The notes beneath the pieces were generated by a model. That model ran no database searches and had not been told where the DNA came from. It worked only from the letters and a program-made list of their open reading frames with translations. The translations under genes were made by a program, and so were the position numbers. From assembly GCA_021806055.1 (NCBI GenBank), contig JAJZYE010000048.1, positions 1 to 7,011 on the forward strand: DNA of 7,011 nucleotides, in the 5' to 3' direction. The DNA is from Actinomycetes bacterium. Lineage in GTDB: Bacteria; Actinomycetota; Acidimicrobiia; Acidimicrobiales; RAAP-2. Positions 1 to 6,470 of the stretch are shown here, in pieces; the first letter of the stretch is position 1, and every line of letters begins with the position of its first letter.

Positions 1-1050
1 GGGGCGCACGGGGCGCTGGCGCGCGAGGGTGGCGTCTCGGCGACGCGGCCGATCCTGCTCGATCGCTTCCTCGACGACGCCGTCGAGGTCGACGTCGACG
101 CCGTGCGTGACGCGTCGGGCGACCTCTTCATCGCGGGCGTGATGGAGCACGTGGAGGAGGCCGGCGTGCACTCGGGCGACTCGGCGTGCGCGCTGCCGCC
201 CCAGACTCTGAGCACGGCGGTGCTGGCCGAGTTGCAGCGCTACACGCGGGCGATCGCCGACGCCCTGGACGTCGTGGGTCTTATCAACGTGCAGTATGCG
301 GTGAAGGACGAGGAGGTCTTCGTGCTCGAGGCGAACCCCCGGGCCAGTCGCACGGTGCCCTTCGTCGCCAAGGCCACCGGTGTCCCCGTCGCCCAGGTGG
401 CGGTACGGGTCATGATGGGTGAGACGCTCGCGGGGCTGCGCGAGGACGGACTGGTGCCGCACGCGACGCCCCATCCGGACTACGTGAGCGTGAAGGAGGC
501 GGTGTTGCCCTTTAGTCGCTTCCCCGGCGTGGACACGGTCCTGGGTCCCGAGATGCGCTCCACCGGTGAGGTCATGGGTGTGGGCGAGAGCTTTGGCATC
601 GCCTTCGCCAAGGCGCAGCTGGCTGCGGGGACTCGACTGCCCGACCGCGGCCAAGTGTTCCTCTCGCTGGCCGATCGGGACAAGGTGGCGGGCCTGGAGC
701 TGGCTCGCCAGCTGGCGGCCCTGGGCTTCACGCTGGCCGCGACCGTGGGCACCGCGGGCTACCTGCGCGCCCACGACGTCGCGGTCGCGACCCTGGTGGG
801 CAAGATCGGTATCGGCGAGCCGGGCGTGGACGCGGTGCAGGCCATCGCGTCCGGTGCCGTGCAGATGGTCGTGAACACGCCATCGGGCAAGGGCGCGCAC
901 GCCGACGGGGCGGCGATTCGTGGCGCCTGCGTCACCCACGGCGTCGCGTGCCTGACGACGATGGCCGCGGGCTTCGCGGCCGCGCGCGGCATCGACGACT
1001 CGCGGGCGCGAGGGTGGCGCGTGGCGTCGCTGCAGGAGTTGCACGGGTGA
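1..1050 (+). CDS. carB: Carbamoyl-phosphate synthase large subunit, C-terminal part (5' end outside window)
   Basis: The frame is open from the first base and ends at TGA 1048-1050, giving 349 residues of a protein normally about 1,070-1,120 long, so roughly the last third is present. CarB makes carbamoyl phosphate from bicarbonate, ATP and ammonia delivered by the CarA glutaminase, feeding pyrimidine and arginine synthesis. Residues 17-64 of the fragment (RPILLDRFLDDAVEVDVDAV, then IAGVMEHVEEAGVHSGDSAC) are the signature of the second ATP-grasp domain. EANPRASRT at 110-118 holds its metal- and ATP-binding Glu and Asn. From about residue 218 a methylglyoxal-synthase-like regulatory domain follows, with GTAGY and VVNTPSGKG (290-298), the region that binds UMP and other effectors in the E. 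coli enzyme. It overlaps pyrD by four bases (GTGA). Identification is secure; the upstream partner carA is not visible. Confidence 0.98.
   Translation, partial: GAHGALAREGGVSATRPILLDRFLDDAVEVDVDAVRDASGDLFIAGVMEHVEEAGVHSGDSACALPPQTLSTAVLAELQRYTRAIADALDVVGLINVQYAVKDEEVFVLEANPRASRTVPFVAKATGVPVAQVAVRVMMGETLAGLREDGLVPHATPHPDYVSVKEAVLPFSRFPGVDTVLGPEMRSTGEVMGVGESFGIAFAKAQLAAGTRLPDRGQVFLSLADRDKVAGLELARQLAALGFTLAATVGTAGYLRAHDVAVATLVGKIGIGEPGVDAVQAIASGAVQMVVNTPSGKGAHADGAAIRGACVTHGVACLTTMAAGFAAARGIDDSRARGWRVASLQELHG
1034..1038 (+). promoter_or_regulatory. Ribosome binding site AGGAG deciding the pyrD start
   Basis: AGGAG lies inside the end of carB, eight bases before GTG 1047. It supports that start over upstream in-frame starts such as 948, which would add 33 residues encoded within carB that match nothing in the family. 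A second GTG at 1053 is also possible but is spaced less well. Confidence 0.7.
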
Positions 1051-1958
1051 GCGTGGACCTGTCGACCCGAGTGGGTGACGTGGCGCTGCGCTCGCTGGTG
1101 CTGACCGCGGCGGGCACGTCGGGCTACGGCGATGAACTGGCGGGCTACGGCGACCTGCGTGAGCTGGGCGGCGTCGTCGTCAAGTCGCTGGCGGCCTTCG
1201 CGTGGGAGGGGAACCCGTCGCCACGGGTGGCCGGCTGGGGCGATCACCTGCTCAACGCCGTGGGCCTGGCGGGTCCCGGCGTCGCGGCGTGGCGGCGGGA
1301 CTGGCTCCCGGCGCTGGACGAGCGCGGGGTCAGCGTCGTTGGTTCGATTTGGGGCCGAACGGTGGACGAGTTCGCCGCGGCCGCGGCCGCGATGCAGGGC
1401 TCGTCGGTGGTCGCGCTGGAGGTGAACGTCAGCTGCCCGAACCTCGACGAGCACGCCACGCTCTTCGCGTATTCGGCGCAGGCGACGGCCGACGTGGTGG
1501 CCGCGTGCGGCGTGGCCGAGGTGCCGTTGTGGGTCAAGCTGAGCCCCAACACGCCGGACCTCGTCGAGATCGCGGGGCGCGCCCTGGACGCCGGTGCCGA
1601 GGGGTTGGTGTTGGTGAACACGCTGCTGGGACTGGTCATCGACGTGGAACGACGCGCGGCGACGCTGGGCCACGGCACCGGGGGCGTCAGCGGCCCGGGC
1701 CTCTTCCCGGTCGCGCTGCGCGCGGTCTACGAGTGCCGCGCCGCCTATCCGACCGTGCCGATCGTGGGGGTGGGTGGCGTACGCCGCGTGGAGGACGTGG
1801 TGGCCATGGTGATGGCGGGCGCCGACGCCGTCGAGGTGGGCTCGGTGACGTTCGCCGACCCGCGAGCACCGTGGCGCCTGCAACGGGGCGTGGCGCGCTG
1901 GCTGCGCCGTCACGGCGTGGCCCGCCTCGATGAGATCCGCGGGGCCGCCCATGGCTGA
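1047..1958 (+). CDS. pyrD: Dihydroorotate dehydrogenase, class 1 (1B-like)
   Basis: This FMN flavoprotein oxidises dihydroorotate to orotate, the fourth step of UMP synthesis. It has 303 residues from GTG 1047, close to the usual 300-310 for cytosolic class 1 enzymes and without the N-terminal membrane extension of class 2. Visible signatures are TAAGTSGYG (20-28), K46, NPSPRV (56-61), NAVGL (70-74), NVSCPN (127-132) with C130 as catalytic base, WVKLSPN with K164 (162-168), NTLLG (191-195), the GVGGV phosphate loop (241-245) and VGSVTF (264-269). Cys in NxSCPN marks class 1; class 2 has Ser. The sequence pattern resembles the Bacillus 1B catalytic subunit, which needs the iron-sulfur flavoprotein PyrK to pass electrons to NAD. 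No pyrK lies between carB and pyrD or just downstream, so the electron acceptor is unknown. It overlaps carB by 4 bases and pyrF by 8. Confidence 0.95.
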   Translation: MSVDLSTRVGDVALRSLVLTAAGTSGYGDELAGYGDLRELGGVVVKSLAAFAWEGNPSPRVAGWGDHLLNAVGLAGPGVAAWRRDWLPALDERGVSVVGSIWGRTVDEFAAAAAAMQGSSVVALEVNVSCPNLDEHATLFAYSAQATADVVAACGVAEVPLWVKLSPNTPDLVEIAGRALDAGAEGLVLVNTLLGLVIDVERRAATLGHGTGGVSGPGLFPVALRAVYECRAAYPTVPIVGVGGVRRVEDVVAMVMAGADAVEVGSVTFADPRAPWRLQRGVARWLRRHGVARLDEIRGAAHG

Positions 1959-2781
1959 GCTCTTCGGCGCTCGGCTGCGCGAGCGTCGCCGAGAGCTCGG
2001 CGCGCTGTGCGTGGGGATCGATCCGAGCGCGTCGGTGCTCGAGAGCTGGGGGCGGCCACCCACGATCGAGGGACTGGAGTACGTCGCGCGCGAGATCCTC
2101 GAGGTCGTGGGCGAGTTAGTGGCGGTGGTGAAGGTCCAGGTGGCGTTCTTCGAGCGATTCGGGTCCGCGGGGCTGCGCGTGCTCGAGAGTCTGCTCGGCG
2201 ACGCGCGCGACGTCGGGGTCGTGACGATCGCCGACGCCAAGCGCGGCGACATCGCGAGTACCAACGAGGGGTACGCCGAGGCGTGGCTCGGTGCCGGTTC
2301 GCCCCTGCGCAGCGACGCGGTCACGGCCTCGCCCTACCTGGGGGTCGCCGCGCTGGCGCCCCTGTACCGGGTGGCCGCCGAGACTGGGCGAGGTGTCTTC
2401 GTCCTCGCGGCGACCTCGAACGACGAGGGCCGCCTCGTCCAGGACGCGCGCGACGTGCAGGGTCGGCGGGTGCGCGACCTCGTGCTGGACGACGTGGCGG
2501 CGTACAACGACCGCCTCGACGGCCTCGGATCGCTCGGGGTGGTGCTCGGGGCCACGCGCGAGCCCCCGGCGTTCGACCTGTCGCGTCTGGGCGGCCCGGT
2601 ACTGGTGCCCGGGGTGGGGACCCAGGGCGGGTCCCTGGAACAGGTCGCGCGCCTGAGTGCGGCGTGCGCGCCCGACACCGTCATCGTGAACGTGAGTCGC
2701 GCCATCGCGGCGGCGGGACCGGATCGCCGGGCGCTGCGTGACGCCACGCGCCGGTGGCGCGACGACGCCGCCGTGCTGTGA
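1951..2781 (+). CDS. pyrF: Orotidine 5'-phosphate decarboxylase (long, type 2 form)
   Basis: It decarboxylates OMP to UMP, the last step of de novo pyrimidine synthesis. The 276-residue product matches the longer family typical of actinobacteria and myxobacteria rather than the roughly 230-residue E. coli type. Key sites seen are VGIDPS (21-26), K64-type VKVQ before the AFFERFG segment, the catalytic cluster TIADAKRGDIAST (92-104) with D95, K97 and D100, the phosphate-binding VPGVGTQGG (219-227), and VNVSRAI (246-252) with R250. ATG 1951 is chosen because MAELFGARL is where family members begin; an in-frame ATG at 1930 would add only seven residues. No strong ribosome binding site precedes it, and the eight-base overlap with pyrD suggests translational coupling. 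OMP synthesis needs pyrE, which is not next to it. Confidence 0.96.
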   Translation: MAELFGARLRERRRELGALCVGIDPSASVLESWGRPPTIEGLEYVAREILEVVGELVAVVKVQVAFFERFGSAGLRVLESLLGDARDVGVVTIADAKRGDIASTNEGYAEAWLGAGSPLRSDAVTASPYLGVAALAPLYRVAAETGRGVFVLAATSNDEGRLVQDARDVQGRRVRDLVLDDVAAYNDRLDGLGSLGVVLGATREPPAFDLSRLGGPVLVPGVGTQGGSLEQVARLSAACAPDTVIVNVSRAIAAAGPDRRALRDATRRWRDDAAVL

Positions 2782-2819
2782 ACGAAACGGAGAGGTGCGC
2801 GGCGGAGTATTCTTTGCCC
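2782..2819 (+). promoter_or_regulatory. Candidate promoter for mihF: TATTCT -10 spaced for a leaderless GTG start
   Basis: This is the only true intergenic gap. TATTCT at 2808-2813 fits the actinobacterial -10 pattern TANNNT, and it lies exactly six bases before GTG 2820, so transcription starting at the usual distance would begin on the start codon and give a leaderless mRNA. No convincing -35 is seen 16-18 bases upstream, which is common for such promoters. A GGAG at 2804-2807 offers a rival reading: a Shine-Dalgarno six bases before the in-frame TTG 2814, or twelve before GTG 2820. No hairpin terminator for pyrF is visible in the gap. Confidence 0.45.
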
Positions 2820-3140
2820 GTGACTCCGACTCCACCCTCGCTCACTCAGGAACAGCGTGTCGAGGCGTCGCGCGTGGCCGTGGCGAATCGCCGCCGGCGC
2901 GCCGAGGTCAAGCGCCTCGTCAAGGCGGGTGAGCTCTCCCTCGAGGAGATCTTCGAGTTGGCCGACCACGAGGAGTGCGTCGCGCAGATGCGCGCCTACG
3001 ACTTGATCAGCGCCCTGCCGGCGATCGGCGAGGTCAAGGCGGCGCGGATCATGACGCGCGCCGCGATTGCCCAGACACGCCGTATCCGCGGGCTCGGACC
3101 CAAGCAGCGCGCCGAACTGTTTCGCGCCCTTGTGCGCTGA
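2820..3140 (+). CDS. mihF: Actinobacterial integration host factor (mIHF/sIHF family)
   Basis: This is a small nucleoid-associated DNA-binding protein of actinobacteria, unrelated to the E. coli IHF heterodimer. It was first known as the host factor for mycobacteriophage L5 integration and also shapes nucleoid and gene expression in Streptomyces. The 106-residue product fits the family length of about 105. Visible landmarks are LTQEQR (8-13), a basic, Ala- and Arg-rich first helix (residues 14-35), ALPAIGEVKAARIM (65-78), which is the helix-two-turn-helix region, and TRRIRGLGPKQRAEL (86-100), matching the conserved TRRxRGLG segment. GTG 2820 aligns best with family N-termini (MALPxLTxEQR); TTG 2814 would add two residues. 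Longer readings from 2754 run back into pyrF and are not credible. It sits directly before gmk, as in most actinobacteria, and overlaps it by 11 bases. Confidence 0.95.
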   Translation: MTPTPPSLTQEQRVEASRVAVANRRRRAEVKRLVKAGELSLEEIFELADHEECVAQMRAYDLISALPAIGEVKAARIMTRAAIAQTRRIRGLGPKQRAELFRALVR

Positions 3141-3711
3141 ACCCCTCGTCGTGGTGGTGATCGGCCCCGGAGGGGTCGGCAAGGGGACGTTGGTGCGCCG
3201 GGCCGTGGAGCGCGATCCCGCTCTGACACTGAGCCGCAGCTGGACGACGCGCCCACCGCGGGCGGGCGAGCACGGTGACGAGTACGTCTTCGTGGATCGC
3301 GAGACCTTCGAGCGAGCCGTCGACGATGGGTACTTCCTGGAGTGGGCGCAGTTCCAGGGCAATATGTACGGCACGCCCCGTCCGAACCTGGATGGCGGGG
3401 GCGACGTGCTGCTCGAGATCGAGGCGCAGGGGGCCGAGCAGGTCCGTCGGGAGTTCCCTGACGCCGTGATCATCCTCGTGCGCGCCCCCTCGCTGTCGGA
3501 GCTGGAGGAGCGATTGCGCGCCCGCGGTGACCCGGAGGGCCACGTGCAGCGGCGCCTGGCCAGCACCGCCACGGAGTTGTCCGACGGGGAGCGCCTGGCG
3601 ACCCACGTCGTCGTCAACGACGACGTGGAGCGAGCAACCGACGAGATCCTCTCTATACTGGAGGCGGTTCGCCGCGAGCGACGGGCCGCCGCCGACGAAG
3701 GACTGACTTGA
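3130..3711 (+). CDS. gmk: Guanylate kinase
   Basis: It phosphorylates GMP (and dGMP) to GDP with ATP in the cytoplasm. The product is 193 residues if it starts at TTG 3130, slightly short for the family (about 200-210). The P-loop GPGGVGKGT spans 12-20 (K18); the GMP-binding region follows with SRSWTTRPPR (35-44), GDEYVFV (49-55), FLEWA (69-73), NMYGTPR (78-84) and VLLEIEAQG (93-101). The adenine side has RRLASTATEL near 141-150. TTG 3130 puts the P-loop about 11 residues in, as expected; TTG 3067 would add 21 residues read out of frame through mihF, and GTG 3151 would leave a very short first strand. No clear Shine-Dalgarno is present, so coupling to mihF through the 11-base overlap is likely. 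Oddities are the segment between NMYGTPR and DVLLEI, about seven residues shorter than usual, and Glu in place of the usual Asp in LEIDxQG. Confidence 0.94.
   Translation: MCAEPLVVVVIGPGGVGKGTLVRRAVERDPALTLSRSWTTRPPRAGEHGDEYVFVDRETFERAVDDGYFLEWAQFQGNMYGTPRPNLDGGGDVLLEIEAQGAEQVRREFPDAVIILVRAPSLSELEERLRARGDPEGHVQRRLASTATELSDGERLATHVVVNDDVERATDEILSILEAVRRERRAAADEGLT
3654..3659 (+). promoter_or_regulatory. Candidate -10 element (TATACT) upstream of rpoZ
   Basis: TATACT differs from the TATAAT consensus at one base and stands out in surrounding GC-rich gmk coding sequence. It would start transcription near 3666, giving a leader of about 45 bases before rpoZ. No good -35 hexamer lies at normal spacing (the region near 3631-3637 reads CGAGCAA), so support is limited to the -10 and its position. 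Confidence 0.35.
3697..3702 (+). promoter_or_regulatory. Ribosome binding site GAAGGA for rpoZ
   Basis: GAAGGA within the last codons of gmk lies eight bases before ATG 3711 and favours that start over the directly preceding in-frame TTG 3708. Confidence 0.65.
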
Positions 3712-4061
3712 TGGCTGAACGCCCCACACTCGTAGACCCTCCCATTGAGACGTTGCTCGCCCAGGTGGGTGACTCCAAGTTCACGTTGGTCGCCGTGGCC
3801 GCCATCCGGGCCCGGGAGATCAACGAGTACTACAACGGGCTCGGCGCGGGCCACGGATCGGTGATCCCGCCCCAGGTGTCGTCGCTGTCGAACAAGTCGC
3901 TGTCCCTGGCCCTGCAGGAGCTCTACGAGGGCAAGCTGGTGTTCCACCGGCCCACCCCCGAGGAGTTGGACGCCGAGCGCGAGGCGGCGGCGGCGCAGCA
4001 GGCACATCAGGAGGGCGTCAGCGATCTGGACGCCTTCACGGATGCCCTCCGCGACGCCTGA
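3711..4061 (+). CDS. rpoZ: DNA-directed RNA polymerase omega subunit
   Basis: Omega binds the C-terminal region of beta-prime and helps assemble and stabilise core RNA polymerase. The 116-residue product carries the family core: PPIETLL (10-16), DSKFTLVAVAAIRAREIN (21-38) followed by EYYNGLGAG (39-47), PPQV (53-56), and NKSLSLALQELYEGKL (61-76), the counterpart of KPLSIAxxEIxxGKL, with Ser where Pro is usual. The last 40 residues, rich in Glu, Ala and Gln, form a low-complexity, probably helical tail longer than in E. coli. Its ATG shares one base with the gmk stop (TGATG), and its 3' end overlaps coaBC by 20 bases. The gmk-rpoZ pairing is widespread in bacteria and supports the call. Confidence 0.95.
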   Translation: MAERPTLVDPPIETLLAQVGDSKFTLVAVAAIRAREINEYYNGLGAGHGSVIPPQVSSLSNKSLSLALQELYEGKLVFHRPTPEELDAEREAAAAQQAHQEGVSDLDAFTDALRDA

Positions 4062-5274
4062 GCGGTCGCCGGCGTACGTTGTTCTAGGGGTCTCCGGCGG
4101 CATTGCGGCGTACAAGGCGGTGGAGGTGCTGCGGCGCCTGCGCGAGCGGGGCTTTGACGTCGCACCGGTGCTGACTCGCGAGGCGACGCGCTTCGTGGGT
4201 GCGGCGACCTTCTCCGCGCTGGCCAGCGAGCCGGCGCGCATCGAGTTGTACGGGGACCACGTCACGCCGATTCCGCACACCTACCTCGGCCAGCGAGCTG
4301 ACGTCGTGGTCGTCGTGCCGGCCACCGCGCACCTGATCGCTCGCTACGCCGCCGGCCTGGCCGACGATCTGCTCAGTGCGACTCTGATGGCGACGCGCGC
4401 GCCGGTCCTGGTGTGCCCGGCGATGCACACCGAGATGTACGAGCAGCCGTCGGTGCAGGAGAACCTGGCGACGCTGCGTCGACGTGGCGTGATGGTGCTC
4501 GAGCCCGACTCGGGGGCGCTCGCCGGCGGTGACGCCGGGCTGGGACGGCTGCCCGACGCGTCCGTGATCGTGGATCTGGTCGCGCGCATCGTCGAGGGGT
4601 ACCGGGGACCGCTCAGCGGGTACCGGGTCCTCGTCAGCGCGGGCGGGACGCGCGAGCCGATCGATCCAGTGCGAGTGATCACCAATCGCTCGTCGGGTCG
4701 CCAGGGCTACGCCGTGGCCGAGGTGGCCCAGCGCCTCGGGGCGCACGTGACGCTGGTCAGCGCCGCGCGCCGTGAGCTGGCGCTGGACGTGACGACCGGT
4801 GTGGAGGTGATCCCGGTCGACACCGCGGCCGAGATGGCCGAGGCCCTCCTGGAACGCGCGCCCGACCAGGACGTCGTGATCATGGCGGCGGCGGTCGCGG
4901 ACTACACCGTGTCGCGCGCCGCACAGAAGATCAAACGTGATGGTACCGAGCGCTCGCTGGTGCTGCGCCCGACCCTCGACATCCTGTCCGCGCTGGTCGC
5001 GGCGCGTGCGCCGGGCCAGGTACTGGTGGGATTCGCGGCGGAGACCGAGGACGTGCTGGCCCACGCGCGCGAGAAGCTCGAGCGCAAGGGTGTGGACCTG
5101 CTCGTGGTCAACGACGTCAGCGCTCCGGGTGCGGGGTTCGATCACGAGACCAACGAGGTGACGATCCTCGGGCGCGACGGCTCGCTCACGTCGGTCTCGC
5201 TGCGCGCCAAGGCGGACGTCGCGCTCGCGATCTTGACTAGGGTGGCTGCATTGTTAGCCCAAGGAGACAGATGA
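4042..5274 (+). CDS. coaBC: Bifunctional phosphopantothenoylcysteine decarboxylase / phosphopantothenate-cysteine ligase
   Basis: This 410-residue fusion catalyses two consecutive steps of coenzyme A synthesis: CTP-dependent joining of 4'-phosphopantothenate to cysteine (CoaB) and FMN-dependent decarboxylation to 4'-phosphopantetheine (CoaC). The CoaC half (about 10-185) shows [11 protein letters not shown] (16-26), IPHTYL with the active-site H79, [20 protein letters not shown] (from 90), PAMHTEMY (126-133) and [12 protein letters not shown] (160-171). The CoaB half (about 190-405) shows [14 protein letters not shown] (198-211), [14 protein letters not shown] with N215, AAAVADY (282-288) and QKIKR (295-299) with the CTP-site lysines. 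Two CoaC motifs differ from E. coli Dfp: PxMN reads PAMH (H129) and ACGD reads AGGD (G162). As far as I recall, other actinobacteria diverge in the same places. ATG 4042 is the only reasonable start; it overlaps rpoZ by 20 bases and has no obvious Shine-Dalgarno. Confidence 0.96.
   Translation: MPSATPERSPAYVVLGVSGGIAAYKAVEVLRRLRERGFDVAPVLTREATRFVGAATFSALASEPARIELYGDHVTPIPHTYLGQRADVVVVVPATAHLIARYAAGLADDLLSATLMATRAPVLVCPAMHTEMYEQPSVQENLATLRRRGVMVLEPDSGALAGGDAGLGRLPDASVIVDLVARIVEGYRGPLSGYRVLVSAGGTREPIDPVRVITNRSSGRQGYAVAEVAQRLGAHVTLVSAARRELALDVTTGVEVIPVDTAAEMAEALLERAPDQDVVIMAAAVADYTVSRAAQKIKRDGTERSLVLRPTLDILSALVAARAPGQVLVGFAAETEDVLAHAREKLERKGVDLLVVNDVSAPGAGFDHETNEVTILGRDGSLTSVSLRAKADVALAILTRVAALLAQGDR
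5233..5256 (+). promoter_or_regulatory. Candidate metK promoter in the 3' end of coaBC
   Basis: TAGGGT at 5238-5243 fits the actinobacterial TANNNT -10 pattern and would start transcription near A5250, leaving a leader of about 21 bases. TTGACT at 5233-5238 resembles a -35 hexamer but overlaps that -10 and has no convincing -10 of its own 17 bases downstream. The leader is too short for a SAM riboswitch and none is seen. Confidence 0.3.
5261..5266 (+). promoter_or_regulatory. Strong ribosome binding site AAGGAG for metK
   Basis: AAGGAG is the best Shine-Dalgarno match in the window, four bases before ATG 5271. It suggests high translation of metK independent of coupling to coaBC. Confidence 0.75.
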
Positions 5275-6470
5275 GCGAGCGGACCCTCTTCACGTCGGAG
5301 TCGGTGACCGAGGGACACCCCGACAAGATCGCCGATCAGATCTCCGACGCGGTGCTCGACGCGATCGTCGCCCACGATCCCGAAGCGCGCGTGGCCTGCG
5401 AGACGCTGCTGACCACGGGCCTATGCGTGGTGGCGGGCGAGATCACGACCACGGCCATCGTGGACATCACCGCCATCGCGCGGCGCACAATCCTGGACAT
5501 CGGCTACGACGACACCGCCAAGGGCTTTGACGGGCGCACCTGCGCCGTGCTGGTGTCACTCGACCAGCAGAGCCCCGACATCGCCGACGGCGTGAACACG
5601 GCCTACGAGCACCGCACCGGTTCGGGTGGCGAGGACGCCATGAACGCCCTCGGCGCTGGCGACCAAGGGATGATGTTCGGGTACGCCTGCGACGACAACG
5701 AGGACTTCATGCCCGTGCCGATCTGGCTGGCGCACCGTCTGTCGATGCGCCTCTCCCAGGTCCGCCGCTCGGGCGAGTTGGACTATCTGCGCCCCGACGG
5801 CAAGACCCAGGTCACGATCGCCTACGAGAACGGCGAGCCCGTCGCGGTGGACACGGTTCTCGTGTCCACCCAGCACGACGACGGCTACGACAACGCGACG
5901 TCGATTCGTCCCGACGTGATCGAGCACGTGATCCGCCCGATGCTGCCCGCACACCTGGACTCGAGCTCGATGAACATCTTCGTGAACCCCTCGGGCAAGT
6001 TCGTGTTGGGTGGCCCGCACGCCGACGCGGGGCTCACGGGCCGCAAGATCATCGTCGACACCTACGGCGGGATGGCGCGCCACGGCGGCGGGGCCTTCTC
6101 CGGCAAGGATCCCTCCAAGGTCGACCGCTCCGCGGCGTACGCGGCGCGCTGGGTGGCCAAGCACGTCGTGGCGTCCGGCGCGGCCCGTCGCTGCGAGGTC
6201 CAGGTGGCCTACGCCATCGGCGTGGCTCGACCGGTGTCGGTGCTGGTCGAGACCTTCGGCACCGAGCGCGTCGATCGCGCGAAGATCGCCAAGGCGGTCG
6301 ACTCGCTGTTCGATCTGCGACCGGCGGCCATCATTCGCGACCTGGACCTGCGACGTCCGGTGTACCAGCGCACGGCCGCCTACGGCCACTTCGGCCGTAG
6401 CGATCAGGGCTTCACGTGGGAGCAGACGCCTCGTCTGGACGACCTGCGTCGGGAGCTCTCGCTGCCCTAG
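5271..6470 (+). CDS. metK: S-adenosylmethionine synthetase (methionine adenosyltransferase)
   Basis: It makes S-adenosylmethionine, the main methyl donor, from methionine and ATP, releasing phosphate and pyrophosphate; it acts as a cytosolic tetramer. The 399-residue product matches the family length of about 385-405. Diagnostic sites are SVTEGHPDK at 11-19 (H16, D18), the hexapeptide GAGDQG at 128-133, the phosphate-binding [10 protein letters not shown] at 272-281 with K279, [14 protein letters not shown] just after it, and a terminal YGHFGR followed by the FTWE segment typical of the family. All catalytic positions I can recognise are intact, and no frameshift or truncation is seen. ATG 5271 overlaps the coaBC stop by four bases (ATGA) and follows a strong AAGGAG. 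The stop TAG shares its last base with the priA start codon. Confidence 0.98.
   Translation: MSERTLFTSESVTEGHPDKIADQISDAVLDAIVAHDPEARVACETLLTTGLCVVAGEITTTAIVDITAIARRTILDIGYDDTAKGFDGRTCAVLVSLDQQSPDIADGVNTAYEHRTGSGGEDAMNALGAGDQGMMFGYACDDNEDFMPVPIWLAHRLSMRLSQVRRSGELDYLRPDGKTQVTIAYENGEPVAVDTVLVSTQHDDGYDNATSIRPDVIEHVIRPMLPAHLDSSSMNIFVNPSGKFVLGGPHADAGLTGRKIIVDTYGGMARHGGGAFSGKDPSKVDRSAAYAARWVAKHVVASGAARRCEVQVAYAIGVARPVSVLVETFGTERVDRAKIAKAVDSLFDLRPAAIIRDLDLRRPVYQRTAAYGHFGRSDQGFTWEQTPRLDDLRRELSLP

Noticed and set aside
84..104. Clustered GTCGAC palindromes near the window start
   Set aside because: They encode the conserved VEVDVDAV motif of CarB using the favoured Val and Asp codons.
1370..1392. GC-only repeat resembling (GCCGCG)n in pyrD
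   Set aside because: It encodes an alanine run in a helix; simple codon repetition, not a regulatory or mobile repeat.
1202..1933. + strand alternative-frame ORF inside pyrD, and a similar one inside pyrF (2007-2741)
   Set aside because: Gly/Arg-rich out-of-frame readings that fully overlap real genes and show no motifs.
759..2324. A 521-codon open frame on the - strand
   Set aside because: It lies opposite carB, pyrD and pyrF, which are unmistakable. Its product is an Arg/His/Ala-rich low-complexity string with no recognisable motif, as expected from the complement of high-GC coding DNA where stops are rare.
2334..4280. A 648-codon open frame on the - strand, the longest in the window
   Set aside because: It runs antisense to five well-identified genes, and its composition (Ser, Arg, Thr and Pro rich) follows from their codon bias. 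No start signal or domain supports it.
4599..4626. Short direct repeat of GGTACCGGG in coaBC
   Set aside because: It encodes the repeated Gly-Tyr-Arg in the linker between the CoaC and CoaB domains; too short and coding-explained to be a recombination site.
4084..5145. - strand open frame opposite coaBC, and a similar one opposite metK (5556-6389)
   Set aside because: His/Arg/Asp-rich shadow translations of strongly conserved genes; no family resemblance seen.
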